From: CAYVHB01 sp964450865 | GTDB lineage: Bacteria > Bacillota > Clostridia > Saccharofermentanales > UBA5734 | Direction: 5' to 3' | NCBI GenBank assembly: GCA_964450865.1 | Contig: CAYVHB010000023.1 | Location: 1 to 49,413 of the forward strand | DNA length: 49,413 bases | Shown here: positions 7,483 to 16,143 of the stretch, in pieces | How the letters are laid out: every line of letters starts with the position of its first letter | Numbering within the stretch: position 1 is the stretch's first letter | Notes under the pieces: generated by a model | Database searches by the model: none | Told to the model about the DNA's origin: nothing | The model's input: the letters and a program-made list of their open reading frames with translations, nothing else | Translations under genes and position numbers: made by a program

Positions 7483-8369
7483 CGCAGGGGCCGTCCGGTC
7501 AGGCGCTCATAAGCTTCGCGATACTTGGCCGCCGTCTTCTCGATAACCGTAGCCGGCAGTGGCGGCGGCGGCGGATTCTTGTCCCAGTCAAGCGTTTCCA
7601 GCCATTCGCGCAAATATTGTTTATCGAAGCTTTTCTGGGGCCGGCCAGGTTCATAGTCGGCCATTTCCCAGAAACGTGATGAGTCCGGTGTGAAGATCTC
7701 GTCGGCGATCACGAGCTGGCCGTCCAGCAGGCCAAATTCAAATTTGGTATCAGCGAGGATTATACCCCGGCTTTCCGCGTAGGCGGCAGCACGATTATAG
7801 AGCTGCAGGCTTTTCTCCGCCAGGGCTTCGGCCATATCAGCTCCGATCAGGGCTTTGAGTGCATCCATGGTGATGTTGATATCATGGCCGGTTTCGGCCT
7901 TGGTGGATGGTGTAAACATGGGGGCGGGCAACCGGTCAGCCTGCCGCAGGCCGGCTGGCATTGCCACCCCGCTGATCGTGCCGCCCTGCCGGTATTCCTT
8001 GAGAGCCGAGCCTTCCAGAAAGCCGCGGACGATACACTCGGCAGGCAGCATGTCGACCTTGCGCACCCACATGGATCGGCCGGCCAGCTGTTCCGCATAG
8101 CGGGACAAGCCCGCCGGGTATTCAGCCGGATTGGTGGAAATCACGTGATTGGGACAGACATCGCGCAGCAGTTCAAACCAGAAAGCCGAAATGCTATTCA
8201 GCACAATGCCTTTATCCGGAATCAATTCGGCAAAGACCACGTCAAAGGCCGAGATCCGGTCTGTGACAACAATCAGCAGGGAATCACCGAGATCGTAGAC
8301 GTCGCGGACCTTGCCGCGCACATACAGGGGCAGATCAATAAAGGATGTATCACGAAGCAACTGGGTCAT
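7479..8369 (-). CDS. purC: Phosphoribosylaminoimidazole-succinocarboxamide synthase (SAICAR synthetase)
   Basis: PurC joins CAIR and aspartate with ATP to make SAICAR in purine synthesis. The 296-residue protein shows VRGKVRDVYDLGDSLLIVVTDRISAFDVV, VECIV-type AECIVRGFLEGSALKEY, and DTKFEFG followed by ADEIFTPDSSRFW and SFDKQYLREWLE. It is the longer class, not the roughly 240-residue form common in Bacilli. The ATG at 8369 follows GGAGGTTACC. It sits between hisB and hisH and overlaps hisH by ATGA, so it is a true member of the his operon. The link may be AICAR, the HisHF by-product that rejoins the purine pathway just after PurC and PurB. Confidence 0.96.
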   Translation of the reverse strand: MTQLLRDTSFIDLPLYVRGKVRDVYDLGDSLLIVVTDRISAFDVVFAELIPDKGIVLNSISAFWFELLRDVCPNHVISTNPAEYPAGLSRYAEQLAGRSMWVRKVDMLPAECIVRGFLEGSALKEYRQGGTISGVAMPAGLRQADRLPAPMFTPSTKAETGHDINITMDALKALIGADMAEALAEKSLQLYNRAAAYAESRGIILADTKFEFGLLDGQLVIADEIFTPDSSRFWEMADYEPGRPQKSFDKQYLREWLETLDWDKNPPPPPLPATVIEKTAAKYREAYERLTGRPLR

Positions 8370-8406
8370 GGTAACCTCCAGGATAGCCGGCCGGCAGCCG
8401 TTTTTT

Positions 8407-8994
8407 TCAGAGCACGCCCTTGGTACTGGGGATCTGGTCGGCCCGCTGGGTGTCGATCCGGACAGCTTCATTCAAGGCACGGGCCAGGGCTTTGAACAAG
8501 CCTTCAATGATATGATGATCATTTTTACCATAATGACACGTCAGGTGCAAGGTTATGCCGGCATTAAACGCGAAGGCCCGGAAAAACTCCTCCGCCAGCT
8601 GGGTATCAAAATCACCAACGAGCGGCCCGCCCGGCGAGGCCTGATAAACAATAAAGGGCCGGCCTGACAGATCGACCGTTGCAGCCAGCAGCGCCTCATC
8701 CATCGGTATGACGGCATGACCATAACGGATGACACCCCGTTTATCGCCGAGGGCCCGGGCAAAAACCTGGCCGAGCACGATCCCGACATCTTCGACCGTG
8801 TGGTGGCCATCGACCATCAGGTCCCCTTCAGCCCGGACTGTCAGGTTGAACTGGCCGTGTTTTGCCAGCAAGGTCAGCATATGATCAAAAAAGCCAATGC
8901 CGGTACTGATATCCGACCGGCCTTCGCCTTCCAGCTCGAGCGCGATCTGGATACGGGTTTCCTGGGTTTTGCGATCCAATTGGGCAGTACGCAT
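8407..8994 (-). CDS. hisB: Imidazoleglycerol-phosphate dehydratase
   Basis: HisB dehydrates IGP to imidazole acetol phosphate. The 195-residue single-function protein has the manganese-binding His clusters GFFDHMLTLLAKHG, DGHHTVEDVGI, DEALLAATVDLSGRP and CHYGKNDHHIIEGLFKALA. AGGAGG precedes the ATG. It contains no phosphatase domain, so histidinol-phosphatase is not encoded by this gene, and no candidate is seen elsewhere in the operon. Confidence 0.97.
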   Translation of the reverse strand: MRTAQLDRKTQETRIQIALELEGEGRSDISTGIGFFDHMLTLLAKHGQFNLTVRAEGDLMVDGHHTVEDVGIVLGQVFARALGDKRGVIRYGHAVIPMDEALLAATVDLSGRPFIVYQASPGGPLVGDFDTQLAEEFFRAFAFNAGITLHLTCHYGKNDHHIIEGLFKALARALNEAVRIDTQRADQIPSTKGVL

Positions 8995-9028
8995 GGTAAG
9001 CCTCCTGTTTTGTTCTTGTTAATGCCCG

Positions 9029-9131
9029 GTTCAGCCTGGTCCGGCGGTTGGGGGCGGGCGCGGATTGCGGTCAGGACCGGGTTCAGCCTGGTCCGGCGGC
9101 GGGCGGCTGGGCGCAGATTGCGGTCAGGACC
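9029..9131. repeat. Imperfect tandem duplication of the hisC 3' end
   Basis: A unit of about 51-52 bases occurs twice in a row (about 9029-9079 and 9080-9131), starting GGTTCAGCCTGGTCCGGCGG and ending TTGCGGTCAGGACC. The right copy encodes the last HisC residues and the stop codon. The left copy lies beyond the stop in untranslated sequence. Confidence 0.85.
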
Positions 9132-10216
9132 CGCACCAGCTCGGCCATGTCCTGCGGCGTGCCGATACTGATGCGCAGGAATTGCTCAATCCGTGGCAGC
9201 CGGAAATGACGGACCAATATGCCATTTTGGCGCAATTGATTATACAGCTCCCCGCCCGCCCAGTCGGGATGACGGACGAAAATGAAGTTGGCAGCTGACG
9301 GCAGGACCTGAAATCCAATCTGGCGCAAAGCGGCGCCAGTTTCCTCGCGAGTGGCAATCAGGCGGGCCCGGTTCGTTTCAAACCAGGCACCATCCTGGAA
9401 GGCGGCATTGGCACAGGTCTGGGCCAGGCTATCAAGCGTATAGGAGTTGAAGGAATCCCGGATGCGTTCGAGCGCCTCAATCAGATGCGCACTGCCCACC
9501 GCAAAACCAACCCGCATACCGGCCAGGGAACGTGATTTGGAAAAGGTTTGGACCACGAGGATGTTATCATAAGTCTTGAGCAAACTGATAGCCGATTCGG
9601 CGCCAAAGTCGACATAGGCTTCGTCAACCAGTACGAGCCGGTGCGGGTCAGCGCCGGCAATCTGACTGATTTCACCCAAAGACAAGGCAATTCCGGTCGG
9701 GGCGTTGGGATTGGCCAGGATCACGCCGGCAGACGGCTTGAGCAGTTCAGCCATCGGCATCGAAAAATCTTCATTGAGGGCAACAAGCCGATAGGGCACC
9801 TGGTACAACCGGGCATAGACCGGATAGAAGCTGTAGGTTATATCCGGGAAGACGATGCAGGTGTCGTCCGCCGGTGTTACCCCGGGCACACCGTCCCAGG
9901 CATTGAAAAAAGCCTGAAAAGCCATGGCCAGGACTTCATCAGAACCATTGCCGGCGAAAATCTGTTCAGTCCCCAACCCGTAGTAATCAGCGATAGTCCG
10001 GCGCAAGGTCAGGCCGGTCGGATCCGGGTACAGCTTAAGCTGCTCAAATGGATACTGCTGCAGCGCGGCCAGCACACCGGGGGCGGGCGGGTAAGGATTT
10101 TCGTTGGTATTCAGCTTGATAAAGCGCCGCTCACGGGGCTGTTCGCCAGGCACATACGGGGTGAGGTCGTGGACTTTGCGACTCCAGAGGCGGCGGGGAT
10201 CAGGCGGCTGATTCAT
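9083..10216 (-). CDS. hisC: Histidinol-phosphate aminotransferase
   Basis: HisC is a PLP enzyme of fold type I that transfers an amino group from glutamate to imidazole acetol phosphate. Visible features are LNTNENPYPPAPGV near the N-terminus, GNGSDEVLAMAFQAFF, LANPNAPTGIALS, VLVDEAYVDFG and the PLP lysine in TFSKSRSLAGMRVGFAVG. The ATG at 10216 gives 377 residues and has AAAGGAG seven bases upstream; a second ATG two codons earlier is too close to that site. The C-terminus (QPPAAGPG) is encoded by one copy of a tandem duplication. Confidence 0.96.
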   Translation of the reverse strand: MNQPPDPRRLWSRKVHDLTPYVPGEQPRERRFIKLNTNENPYPPAPGVLAALQQYPFEQLKLYPDPTGLTLRRTIADYYGLGTEQIFAGNGSDEVLAMAFQAFFNAWDGVPGVTPADDTCIVFPDITYSFYPVYARLYQVPYRLVALNEDFSMPMAELLKPSAGVILANPNAPTGIALSLGEISQIAGADPHRLVLVDEAYVDFGAESAISLLKTYDNILVVQTFSKSRSLAGMRVGFAVGSAHLIEALERIRDSFNSYTLDSLAQTCANAAFQDGAWFETNRARLIATREETGAALRQIGFQVLPSAANFIFVRHPDWAGGELYNQLRQNGILVRHFRLPRIEQFLRISIGTPQDMAELVRVLTAICAQPPAAGPG

Positions 10217-10295
10217 GATCATGCTCCTTTGTGTACTGACATGAAGGGCAACAGGGTAGCCAGGCAAGATCGGCCTGGATATATGGCGTTCGTTG

Positions 10296-10328
10296 CCGGC
10301 ACCGGACCGGCACCGGACCGGCACCGGA
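10296..10328. repeat. Three tandem copies of an 11-base GC-rich unit between hisD and hisC
   Basis: CCGGCACCGGA is repeated three times exactly in the 146-base hisD-hisC spacer. It is followed by an inverted repeat, GAAACGG and CCGTTTC, at about 10337-10358. No coding role is evident. It may fold in the RNA, but there is no T run, so it is not a standard terminator. Confidence 0.8.
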
Positions 10329-10362
10329 CTTACACCGAAACGGCTTCGAACCGTTTCCGGTC

Positions 10363-11694
10363 TCAGGCCTGGCGCTCGTAATCGGCGCCGAAGCGGATCC
10401 TCAGGGCATCGGCATGGGCTGCCAGTTCTTCTGCATCGGCAAAACCGGCAACAGCTTGCCAGCAGTCAGCCAGATCCTCACGGGTATAATGGATCAGGCT
10501 CGTTTTTTTCAGGAACTGGGCCGTGTTAAGCGGGGAAAAAAAGCGGGCTGTACCGCTGGTCGGCAGCACATGATTGGGGCCGGCAAAATAATCACCCAGG
10601 GGCTCCGGACTGAAGTGGCCGATAAAGATTGCGCCGGCGTGGCGGATCCGGCTGACGTAGGCAGGCGCATCGCACAGACACAATTCCAGATGCTCAGGGG
10701 CCAGCTCATTGGCAAAATCGACGGCAGTTGCCAGATCCGGTACCACAAGAATTGCCGCATAGTCAGTGAGGGATCGCTCAAGGATCGCCCGGCGCGGCAG
10801 AAGCGGCGCGCGGCGCAGCAGCTCGGCCCGGACAGCGCTGGCCAGTTCTTCACTATCGGTCAGCAGCAGGCCCGAAGCCAGCGGATCGTGTTCAGCCTGT
10901 GACAGCAAGTCTGCGGCAACGTACAGCGGATTGGCCGAATCATCAGCCAGGATCAGGATTTCGCTGGGACCGGCAAAAAGGTCAATGTCGCAGTGGCCGT
11001 AGACCAGGCGCTTGGCGGTGTTGACGTAGATATTGCCCGGCCCGCAGATCTTATCGGCAGCCGGGATCGTTGCTGTGCCGTAAGCCAGGGCGGCGATAGC
11101 CTGGGCCCCGCCGACCCGATAGATTTCATCAACGCCGGCGATCGAGGCTGCGGCAAGAATCGCCGGATGGATACTGCCATCGCGCCGCGGTGGTGTGCAC
11201 ATGACAATTTTGCCCACGCCCGCGGCCCGGGCCGGGATAACATTCATCAGAACCGACGAAGGCAGGGGTGCTGAACCGCCGGGAACATACACGCCCACGA
11301 CGTCGAGCGGCCGATGTATCAGGCCAACCGATCCGCCGTGGGTGGTCGGCAGCGCCAGGTCGGACGGCAGCTGGGCACGGTGGAAACGGTCAATGTTGGC
11401 GGCGGCCTGGCGCATCGTTGCCAGCAGGGCCGGACTGGTCTGTTCAAGCATCGCCAGGGCGCTGGCAATTTCCGCAGGCTGGACCCGCAGCTGGTTCGCG
11501 GCCAGGGTTACCTGGTCAAAGCGCCGGGTCAGGTCGAGAACCGCGGCGTCCCCGGCCTGGCGAACCTGGTCGAGGATCGTCTGGACGCTGGAAACGACCG
11601 GGGCCAGATCCATCTTGCTGCGCAGGCCGAGACGGGCCGCGACAGCCTTTAATTCCTGGCGATTTGTGCGGATAATCGGAATTTCTATTGTCAT
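10363..11694 (-). CDS. hisD: Histidinol dehydrogenase
   Basis: HisD is a zinc enzyme that oxidises histidinol to histidine in two NAD-dependent steps, the last in the pathway. The 443-residue protein shows GLIHRPLDVVGVYVPGG, YRVGGAQAIAALAYGT, KICGPGNIYV, GPSEILILAD, LLSQAEHDP with zinc ligands, and GPNHVLPTSGTARF. GGAAGGA precedes the ATG. It lies between hisG and hisC, and its length is typical. Confidence 0.98.
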   Translation of the reverse strand: MTIEIPIIRTNRQELKAVAARLGLRSKMDLAPVVSSVQTILDQVRQAGDAAVLDLTRRFDQVTLAANQLRVQPAEIASALAMLEQTSPALLATMRQAAANIDRFHRAQLPSDLALPTTHGGSVGLIHRPLDVVGVYVPGGSAPLPSSVLMNVIPARAAGVGKIVMCTPPRRDGSIHPAILAAASIAGVDEIYRVGGAQAIAALAYGTATIPAADKICGPGNIYVNTAKRLVYGHCDIDLFAGPSEILILADDSANPLYVAADLLSQAEHDPLASGLLLTDSEELASAVRAELLRRAPLLPRRAILERSLTDYAAILVVPDLATAVDFANELAPEHLELCLCDAPAYVSRIRHAGAIFIGHFSPEPLGDYFAGPNHVLPTSGTARFFSPLNTAQFLKKTSLIHYTREDLADCWQAVAGFADAEELAAHADALRIRFGADYERQA

Positions 11695-11790
11695 GGATTA
11701 TTTTCCTTCCTGAGCGGGACTGCCAGGCGTCACCGGCACACGGTGATTAGCAGGCGCTGATGCAGCCAGCCTGGGACTTTCTCAGCTGAA

Positions 11791-12453
11791 TCAGGGGGCC
11801 AGGCGATTCTGGTTATTTTTCTGCAGCTGCTGACGGACAGCTGTCAGCAAAGGTGTAATCCGATCGGCTTTCATTTTCATGCTGACCCGGTTGACAACCA
11901 TCCGGGCGCTGATATCGGCGATCGTTTCCAGGACCATCAAACCGTTTTCTTCAAGGGTCCGGCCGCTTTCTACAATGTCAACAATGACATCGGCCAGGCC
12001 AATCAGGGGCGCCAGTTCCACCGAGCCATTCAATTTGATGATTTCCACACTCTCGCGTTTCTTGGTTTCGAAATATTCGCGGGCGATATGCGGATATTTC
12101 GTGCCGATGCGCTTGTTGGGAATGCGGTCAAGCTGGCCGGCCAGGGCTTTAGGGCCGCATACGCACATCCGGCAGGCGCCAAAGCCGAGGTTGATGACTT
12201 CGTAAAGCTGCCGGCTTTCCTCAAGCAAGGTATCCTTGCCGACAACGCCGATATCAGCCGCACCATATTCAACATAGGTGGGGACATCAGCTGGCTTGGC
12301 CATGATAAAGCGCATTCCGTTGGCCGGATCCTCAAGGATCAGCCGGCGGGTTTTCTCCTTGGCGGCCCGGCAGTCATAGCCGGACTGCTCAAGCAGCTCG
12401 ATGGCTTGTTCAGCCAGCCGTCCCTTCGACAGGGCAATGGTCAACAGGTGCAT
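11791..12453 (-). CDS. hisG: ATP phosphoribosyltransferase, short form
   Basis: HisG condenses ATP and PRPP in the committed step of histidine synthesis. The 220-residue protein begins MHLLTIALSKGRLAEQAIELL, includes VEYGAADIGVVGKD, and ends soon after the PRPP motif VDIVESGRTLEENGL. It lacks the roughly 80-residue C-terminal regulatory domain, so it is the short form that needs HisZ, encoded immediately upstream. Histidine feedback would act on the HisG-HisZ complex. GGAG precedes the ATG. Confidence 0.97.
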   Translation of the reverse strand: MHLLTIALSKGRLAEQAIELLEQSGYDCRAAKEKTRRLILEDPANGMRFIMAKPADVPTYVEYGAADIGVVGKDTLLEESRQLYEVINLGFGACRMCVCGPKALAGQLDRIPNKRIGTKYPHIAREYFETKKRESVEIIKLNGSVELAPLIGLADVIVDIVESGRTLEENGLMVLETIADISARMVVNRVSMKMKADRITPLLTAVRQQLQKNNQNRLAP

Positions 12454-12513
12454 GAAGGGTCTCCTCTCCGGTTCTTGTTTTTCGATTGATCCTGTAATTG
12501 GGGGGGGTCTTGC

Positions 12514-13722
12514 TCAGATCTCGACGATTTCGCCATCCATATCCAGATAGAGAAGCGAACGATACGTACCAGCAGCCTGCAACGTTTTGAGTTCAGCAGG
12601 TGTCAGGCCCTGGCAGTCGCAGGCAATGCGCAGGCCGGCTGTACGCAGCTCGCAAGCCCGCTGCAAAGCGAGAGCCCGCTGCCCGAGATGATAAGCCAGC
12701 AAGGTAACCGGTGGCAGCACGGCAGCGCTGCGTCCCTGGCGGCGCAGTGCTGCCAGCACGAAGTTCAGGCCAATTGAGAAGCCGGTCGCTGGCAAGGTCC
12801 GGCCAAAGGCATCGCCGACCTGGTCGTAACGGCCGCCACTGAACAGGGGAAAGCCCAGCCCGTAGGTGAAGCCTTTGAAGATAATGCCGGTATAGTAATT
12901 GAGGCTCTGCAGCAGGCCAAGATCCAGCGATACATAGGAAAGCAGGCCATAATCAGCCAGGATATCGAGCACCTCGCGCAAGTTGGCCAGGGCAGCCAGG
13001 CATAAGGGGTGGCTGACCAGTTCGGAGAGCTGGTCGATGACCTCATAGGTTCCATATTGGGAAGGCATCAGCAGCAGGACGGTCCGGGCCTTTTCCGCCA
13101 GGCCGAGCCGGTCGGCCATTTCCTCCAGGGCTACCATATCCTTGGCATCAATCAGACGGGGCAATACCTGGGCATCGGCAGCAGCCAGCCCCCATTCTTC
13201 AAGCAGGCCCTTGAAGAAATTGACCTGGCCGATCGACACCTGGAGGTCTTCGATCCCGGTTTCACGGGCTGCGGCAATGGCCATGGCAATAACCTCGGCA
13301 TCGGCCTCCGCAGTCTGGCTGCCCATCAGCTCGACACCGGCCTGGGTAAACTCCCGCTGCCGGCCGCCGCCTGACTCATTGTAGCGGTACATGCTGTTGA
13401 TGTAGCAAAAGCGCAGTGGCAGCTGGCTGTCACGATATAAAGTGGCAGCGACGCGCGCGGTCGGGATAGTGCCGTCATAGCGCAGGCAGAGAATCCGGCC
13501 CTGCTGATCAAAAAACTTGAACAAGCCCTCCTGGGGGGCCAAGCCAAGACCGGAACCACTGGCGTAGACATCATAAAACTCAATGCCTGGCGTCTCGATT
13601 TCCTCGTAGCCGCTTTTCTGGAACAACTCCCGCAGCCGGCCTTCCAATCGGCGTTTGGCATGACAGTCCTCTGGCAAATAATCCATGACACCGTCGGGGG
13701 TGTGAAATTGCCACTGTCTCAT
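12514..13722 (-). CDS. hisZ: ATP phosphoribosyltransferase regulatory subunit HisZ
   Basis: HisZ resembles class II histidyl-tRNA synthetases but serves as the regulatory subunit of short HisG. The 402-residue protein has PDGVMDYLPEDCHAKRRLEG, LRYDGTIPTARVAAT (motif 2 region), YRYNESGGGRQREFTQAGVE, YYTGIIFKGF and FSGGRYDQVGDAFG. It is the first gene of the his operon, adjoins hisG, and has AGGAGG before the ATG. A true HisRS is less likely because of the position and the reduced C-terminal anticodon domain. Confidence 0.94.
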   Translation of the reverse strand: MRQWQFHTPDGVMDYLPEDCHAKRRLEGRLRELFQKSGYEEIETPGIEFYDVYASGSGLGLAPQEGLFKFFDQQGRILCLRYDGTIPTARVAATLYRDSQLPLRFCYINSMYRYNESGGGRQREFTQAGVELMGSQTAEADAEVIAMAIAAARETGIEDLQVSIGQVNFFKGLLEEWGLAAADAQVLPRLIDAKDMVALEEMADRLGLAEKARTVLLLMPSQYGTYEVIDQLSELVSHPLCLAALANLREVLDILADYGLLSYVSLDLGLLQSLNYYTGIIFKGFTYGLGFPLFSGGRYDQVGDAFGRTLPATGFSIGLNFVLAALRRQGRSAAVLPPVTLLAYHLGQRALALQRACELRTAGLRIACDCQGLTPAELKTLQAAGTYRSLLYLDMDGEIVEI

Positions 13723-13749
13723 GGCGGCCTCCTCTTATCCCTGATATAC

Positions 13750-13771
13750 TTTATCGCATTAAAGCGTTAAA
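13750..13771. promoter_or_regulatory. Palindromic operator candidate in the his leader
   Basis: A 22-base near-palindrome reads, on the minus strand, TTTAACGC, a six-base centre TTTAAT, then GCGATAAA (7 of 8 pairs match). It lies about 20-40 bases downstream of the -10 box, a position where a bound repressor would block transcription. The leader is only about 60 bases, too short for a T-box. The regulator is unknown. Confidence 0.5.
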
Positions 13772-13790
13772 TCGGTAAAGCAACGGTGTT

Positions 13791-13819
13791 ATTATAACGG
13801 TCACCCCGCCACCTGTCAA
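13791..13819 (-). promoter_or_regulatory. Consensus promoter of the his operon
   Basis: TTGACA (13819-13814) and TATAAT (13796-13791) on the minus strand are spaced by exactly 17 bases, a perfect sigma-A match. The -35 region overlaps a 19-base imperfect direct repeat (13817-13835 and 13836-13854). The predicted start is near 13784. Confidence 0.88.
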
Positions 13820-13871
13820 CCCAAAGAACTGGCGACAACCCAAGGAGCTGGCGACCTGGCAGCTGGTCTTG

Positions 13872-13950
13872 GGTCTGCCGGACTCTGCCCTGGCGGCAGA
13901 CCGGCATATAGAAACGGTGCCAGGCAACCGGGGTAACGGCGTCTGGCACC
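13872..13950 (-). terminator. Two consecutive GC-rich hairpins after atpD
   Basis: Stem one pairs 13916-13923 with 13943-13950 (GGTGCCAG and CTGGCACC). Stem two pairs 13872-13879 with 13895-13902 (GGTCTGCC and GGCAGACC). Both are perfect 8-bp stems in the spacer between atpD and the his promoter. Only a short T run (GTTTCT) follows the first. They probably end or stabilise the V-ATPase message. Confidence 0.5.
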
Positions 13951-13967
13951 TGTGATTCTGGGCATTT

Positions 13968-14630
13968 CTATTGAGCCTGGCGGGCTTTTGCAATCGCCTG
14001 GCGAACGATCATGTCCTTGACCTTCATGAGGCGGGTAAGATTGCCGCGTTCATTTTCATCCATTTTCAGGGTAATGGAACGAATAAGGGTCATCAGTTCC
14101 GGGATCAGAATATATTCCAGCGAATTGACCCGGCGACGGGTCTTCTCAATTTCATCAGCCAGCAGCTGGGCGGTCTTCTCCACTTCAGCCAGCTCAAGCA
14201 TGACCGGAAAAGCTTCCTGCAAGGCTGCCACAGCCTGGTCGAGCGCCCCGGTTGTGGCAGCCGGTCCATAAGGCAGGGTCTCCTGCCGGCCACTCAGGGC
14301 ATAGGCCGAAGCAAAGACCGGCACATGCACGCTCATGATATTGCGGGTGTCAACCGACAGGGTCAGGGATTCGCGTCCGGCGAGTAGGGCCGTTTCGAGA
14401 ATAGCCGGATCCATGACCGCGCGGGCCAGGACCATGGCCTCCCCAGCCCCGGAGAGCAAGGCCTCAACTTGCATCCGCAAGTCCCGGTTATGGCGAATGA
14501 TCACCAGGAACTGGCGCATCAGCTCGTCACGTTTATCCTTGAGCAGCTTGTGGCCACGTCGGGCTGTCCGCAACTGTTTTTTCAGGCGCAGCAGCTCCAT
14601 GCGATTGGGATTGACCTGACGTTGTGCCAT
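13968..14630 (-). CDS. atpD: V-type ATP synthase subunit D (central stalk)
   Basis: Subunit D is the long coiled-coil rotor shaft inside the A3B3 ring (NtpD family). The 220-residue protein starts MAQRQVNPNRMELLRLKKQL, continues with an extended N-terminal helix (KLLKDKRDELMRQFLVI), and has the matching C-terminal helix NSLEYILIPELMTLIR. GGAAGGAAACG precedes the ATG. It is the last gene of the ATPase cluster, after atpB. Length is typical. Confidence 0.96.
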   Translation of the reverse strand: MAQRQVNPNRMELLRLKKQLRTARRGHKLLKDKRDELMRQFLVIIRHNRDLRMQVEALLSGAGEAMVLARAVMDPAILETALLAGRESLTLSVDTRNIMSVHVPVFASAYALSGRQETLPYGPAATTGALDQAVAALQEAFPVMLELAEVEKTAQLLADEIEKTRRRVNSLEYILIPELMTLIRSITLKMDENERGNLTRLMKVKDMIVRQAIAKARQAQ

Positions 14631-14673
14631 CGTTTCCTTCCTTTCCAGAATCAGCCGGGATTGCAGTCCCCGT

Positions 14674-16047
14674 CTAGTCGAGACCGTAATACTCGTCTAT
14701 GAAAGACTCCTTGATCCGTTTGAGCTCATTGCGCGGCAGCAGCGACAGCAGGCGCCAGCCAATTGTCAGGGTATCAATAATGCTGCGCTCGGTCGTAAAG
14801 CCCTGCGAGACGTAATCACGTTCAAAAGCATCGGCAAAACGGGCATAGATCCGGTCGACTTCGGACAGTGCATCCTCCCCCAGAATCACCTGCAGCTCCT
14901 TGGCATCCTTGCCGCGTGAATAAGCCGCAAACAGCTGGTTCATCGTATTGGCATGGTCGGCGCGAGTTTTGCCCGGGCCGATCCCCTTGTCCTTCAGGCG
15001 CGACAGTGAGGGCAGGACATCGATGGGCGGCCTGATACCCTTTTTGTACAGCTCACGGCTCAGGATAATCTGGCCTTCCGTAATGTAACCAGTCAGGTCG
15101 GGGATCGGATGGGTCTTGTCATCGTCCGGCATGGTCAGGATCGGCACCAGGGTGATGGATCCGGCCCGGCCCAGCTGGCGGCCAGCGCGCTCATACAAGG
15201 TAGCCAGGTCGGTATACAGATATCCCGGATAACCGCGGCGGCCGGGTACCTCTTTGCGGGCTGCCGACACCTCGCGCAGTGCCTCGGCATAATAAGTGAT
15301 ATCAGTCATGATGACCAGGACATGCATATCGAGATCAAAAGCCAGGTATTCGGCAGCCGTCAGCGCCATGCGCGGTGTCGCGATGCGCTCGATGGCCGGG
15401 TCGCTGGCCAGGTTGATAAACATCACAGCCCGGTCAATGGCACCGGTGCGGCGGAAGTCGCTGATAAAATAATCAGCTTCCTCAAAGGTGATGCCCATGG
15501 CCGCGAAGACAACCGCAAAGTTGCCGGAATCATCACGGACCTTGGCCTGGCGGGCAATCTGGGCGGCCAGCTGGGCATGAGGCAAGCCGGATGCGGAGAA
15601 AATCGGCAGTTTCTGGCCTCGTACCAGGGTGTTGAGGCCGTCGATCGCGGATAGGCCGGTCTGGATAAATTCATTGGGATAGTCGCGGGCTGCCGGATTC
15701 ATCGGCTTGCCATTGATATCACGCATCTGGGTCGGCAGGATGGCCGGCCCACCGTCAGATGGCTGGCCCATGCCATCAAAGACCCGCCCCAGGATATCAG
15801 CCGAGACAGCCAGCTCCAGGCCTTTGCCGAGAAAACGAACCTTGCTGAATTCAGGATTGATGCCAATTGAGCTTTCAAAAAGCTGGACCAGTGCATTGCT
15901 GCCATTCACTTCCAGAACCTTGCAGCGCCGGATTTCGCCATTTGGCAGCTCAATCTCGCCAAGCTCGTCATATTTTACGCCGTCGACTTCCTGCACGAGC
16001 ATCAGGGGACCGGCCACTTCTTCAATCGTACGATATTCTCTGGGCAT
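14674..16047 (-). CDS. atpB: V-type ATP synthase subunit B (non-catalytic)
   Basis: Subunit B alternates with A in the catalytic head but does not hydrolyse ATP. The 457-residue protein begins MPREYRTIEEVAGPLMLV and shows GLSAIDGLNTLVRGQKLPIF and SASGLPHAQLAAQIA, where a Walker A lysine loop is absent as expected for B. Later segments include SITLVPILTMPDDDKTHPIPD and TGYITEGQI. The ATG at 16047 gives the normal length and has GGAG about ten bases upstream. Confidence 0.97.
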   Translation of the reverse strand: MPREYRTIEEVAGPLMLVQEVDGVKYDELGEIELPNGEIRRCKVLEVNGSNALVQLFESSIGINPEFSKVRFLGKGLELAVSADILGRVFDGMGQPSDGGPAILPTQMRDINGKPMNPAARDYPNEFIQTGLSAIDGLNTLVRGQKLPIFSASGLPHAQLAAQIARQAKVRDDSGNFAVVFAAMGITFEEADYFISDFRRTGAIDRAVMFINLASDPAIERIATPRMALTAAEYLAFDLDMHVLVIMTDITYYAEALREVSAARKEVPGRRGYPGYLYTDLATLYERAGRQLGRAGSITLVPILTMPDDDKTHPIPDLTGYITEGQIILSRELYKKGIRPPIDVLPSLSRLKDKGIGPGKTRADHANTMNQLFAAYSRGKDAKELQVILGEDALSEVDRIYARFADAFERDYVSQGFTTERSIIDTLTIGWRLLSLLPRNELKRIKESFIDEYYGLD

Positions 16048-16143
16048 TTGCTTCACACTCCGTATTCTCAAAACAGCCTGGGCGGCGATCAATCTGGCGG
16101 GAAACAGCCACACACGGCATGGGTATCTCCAGCTGGCGGGCAA

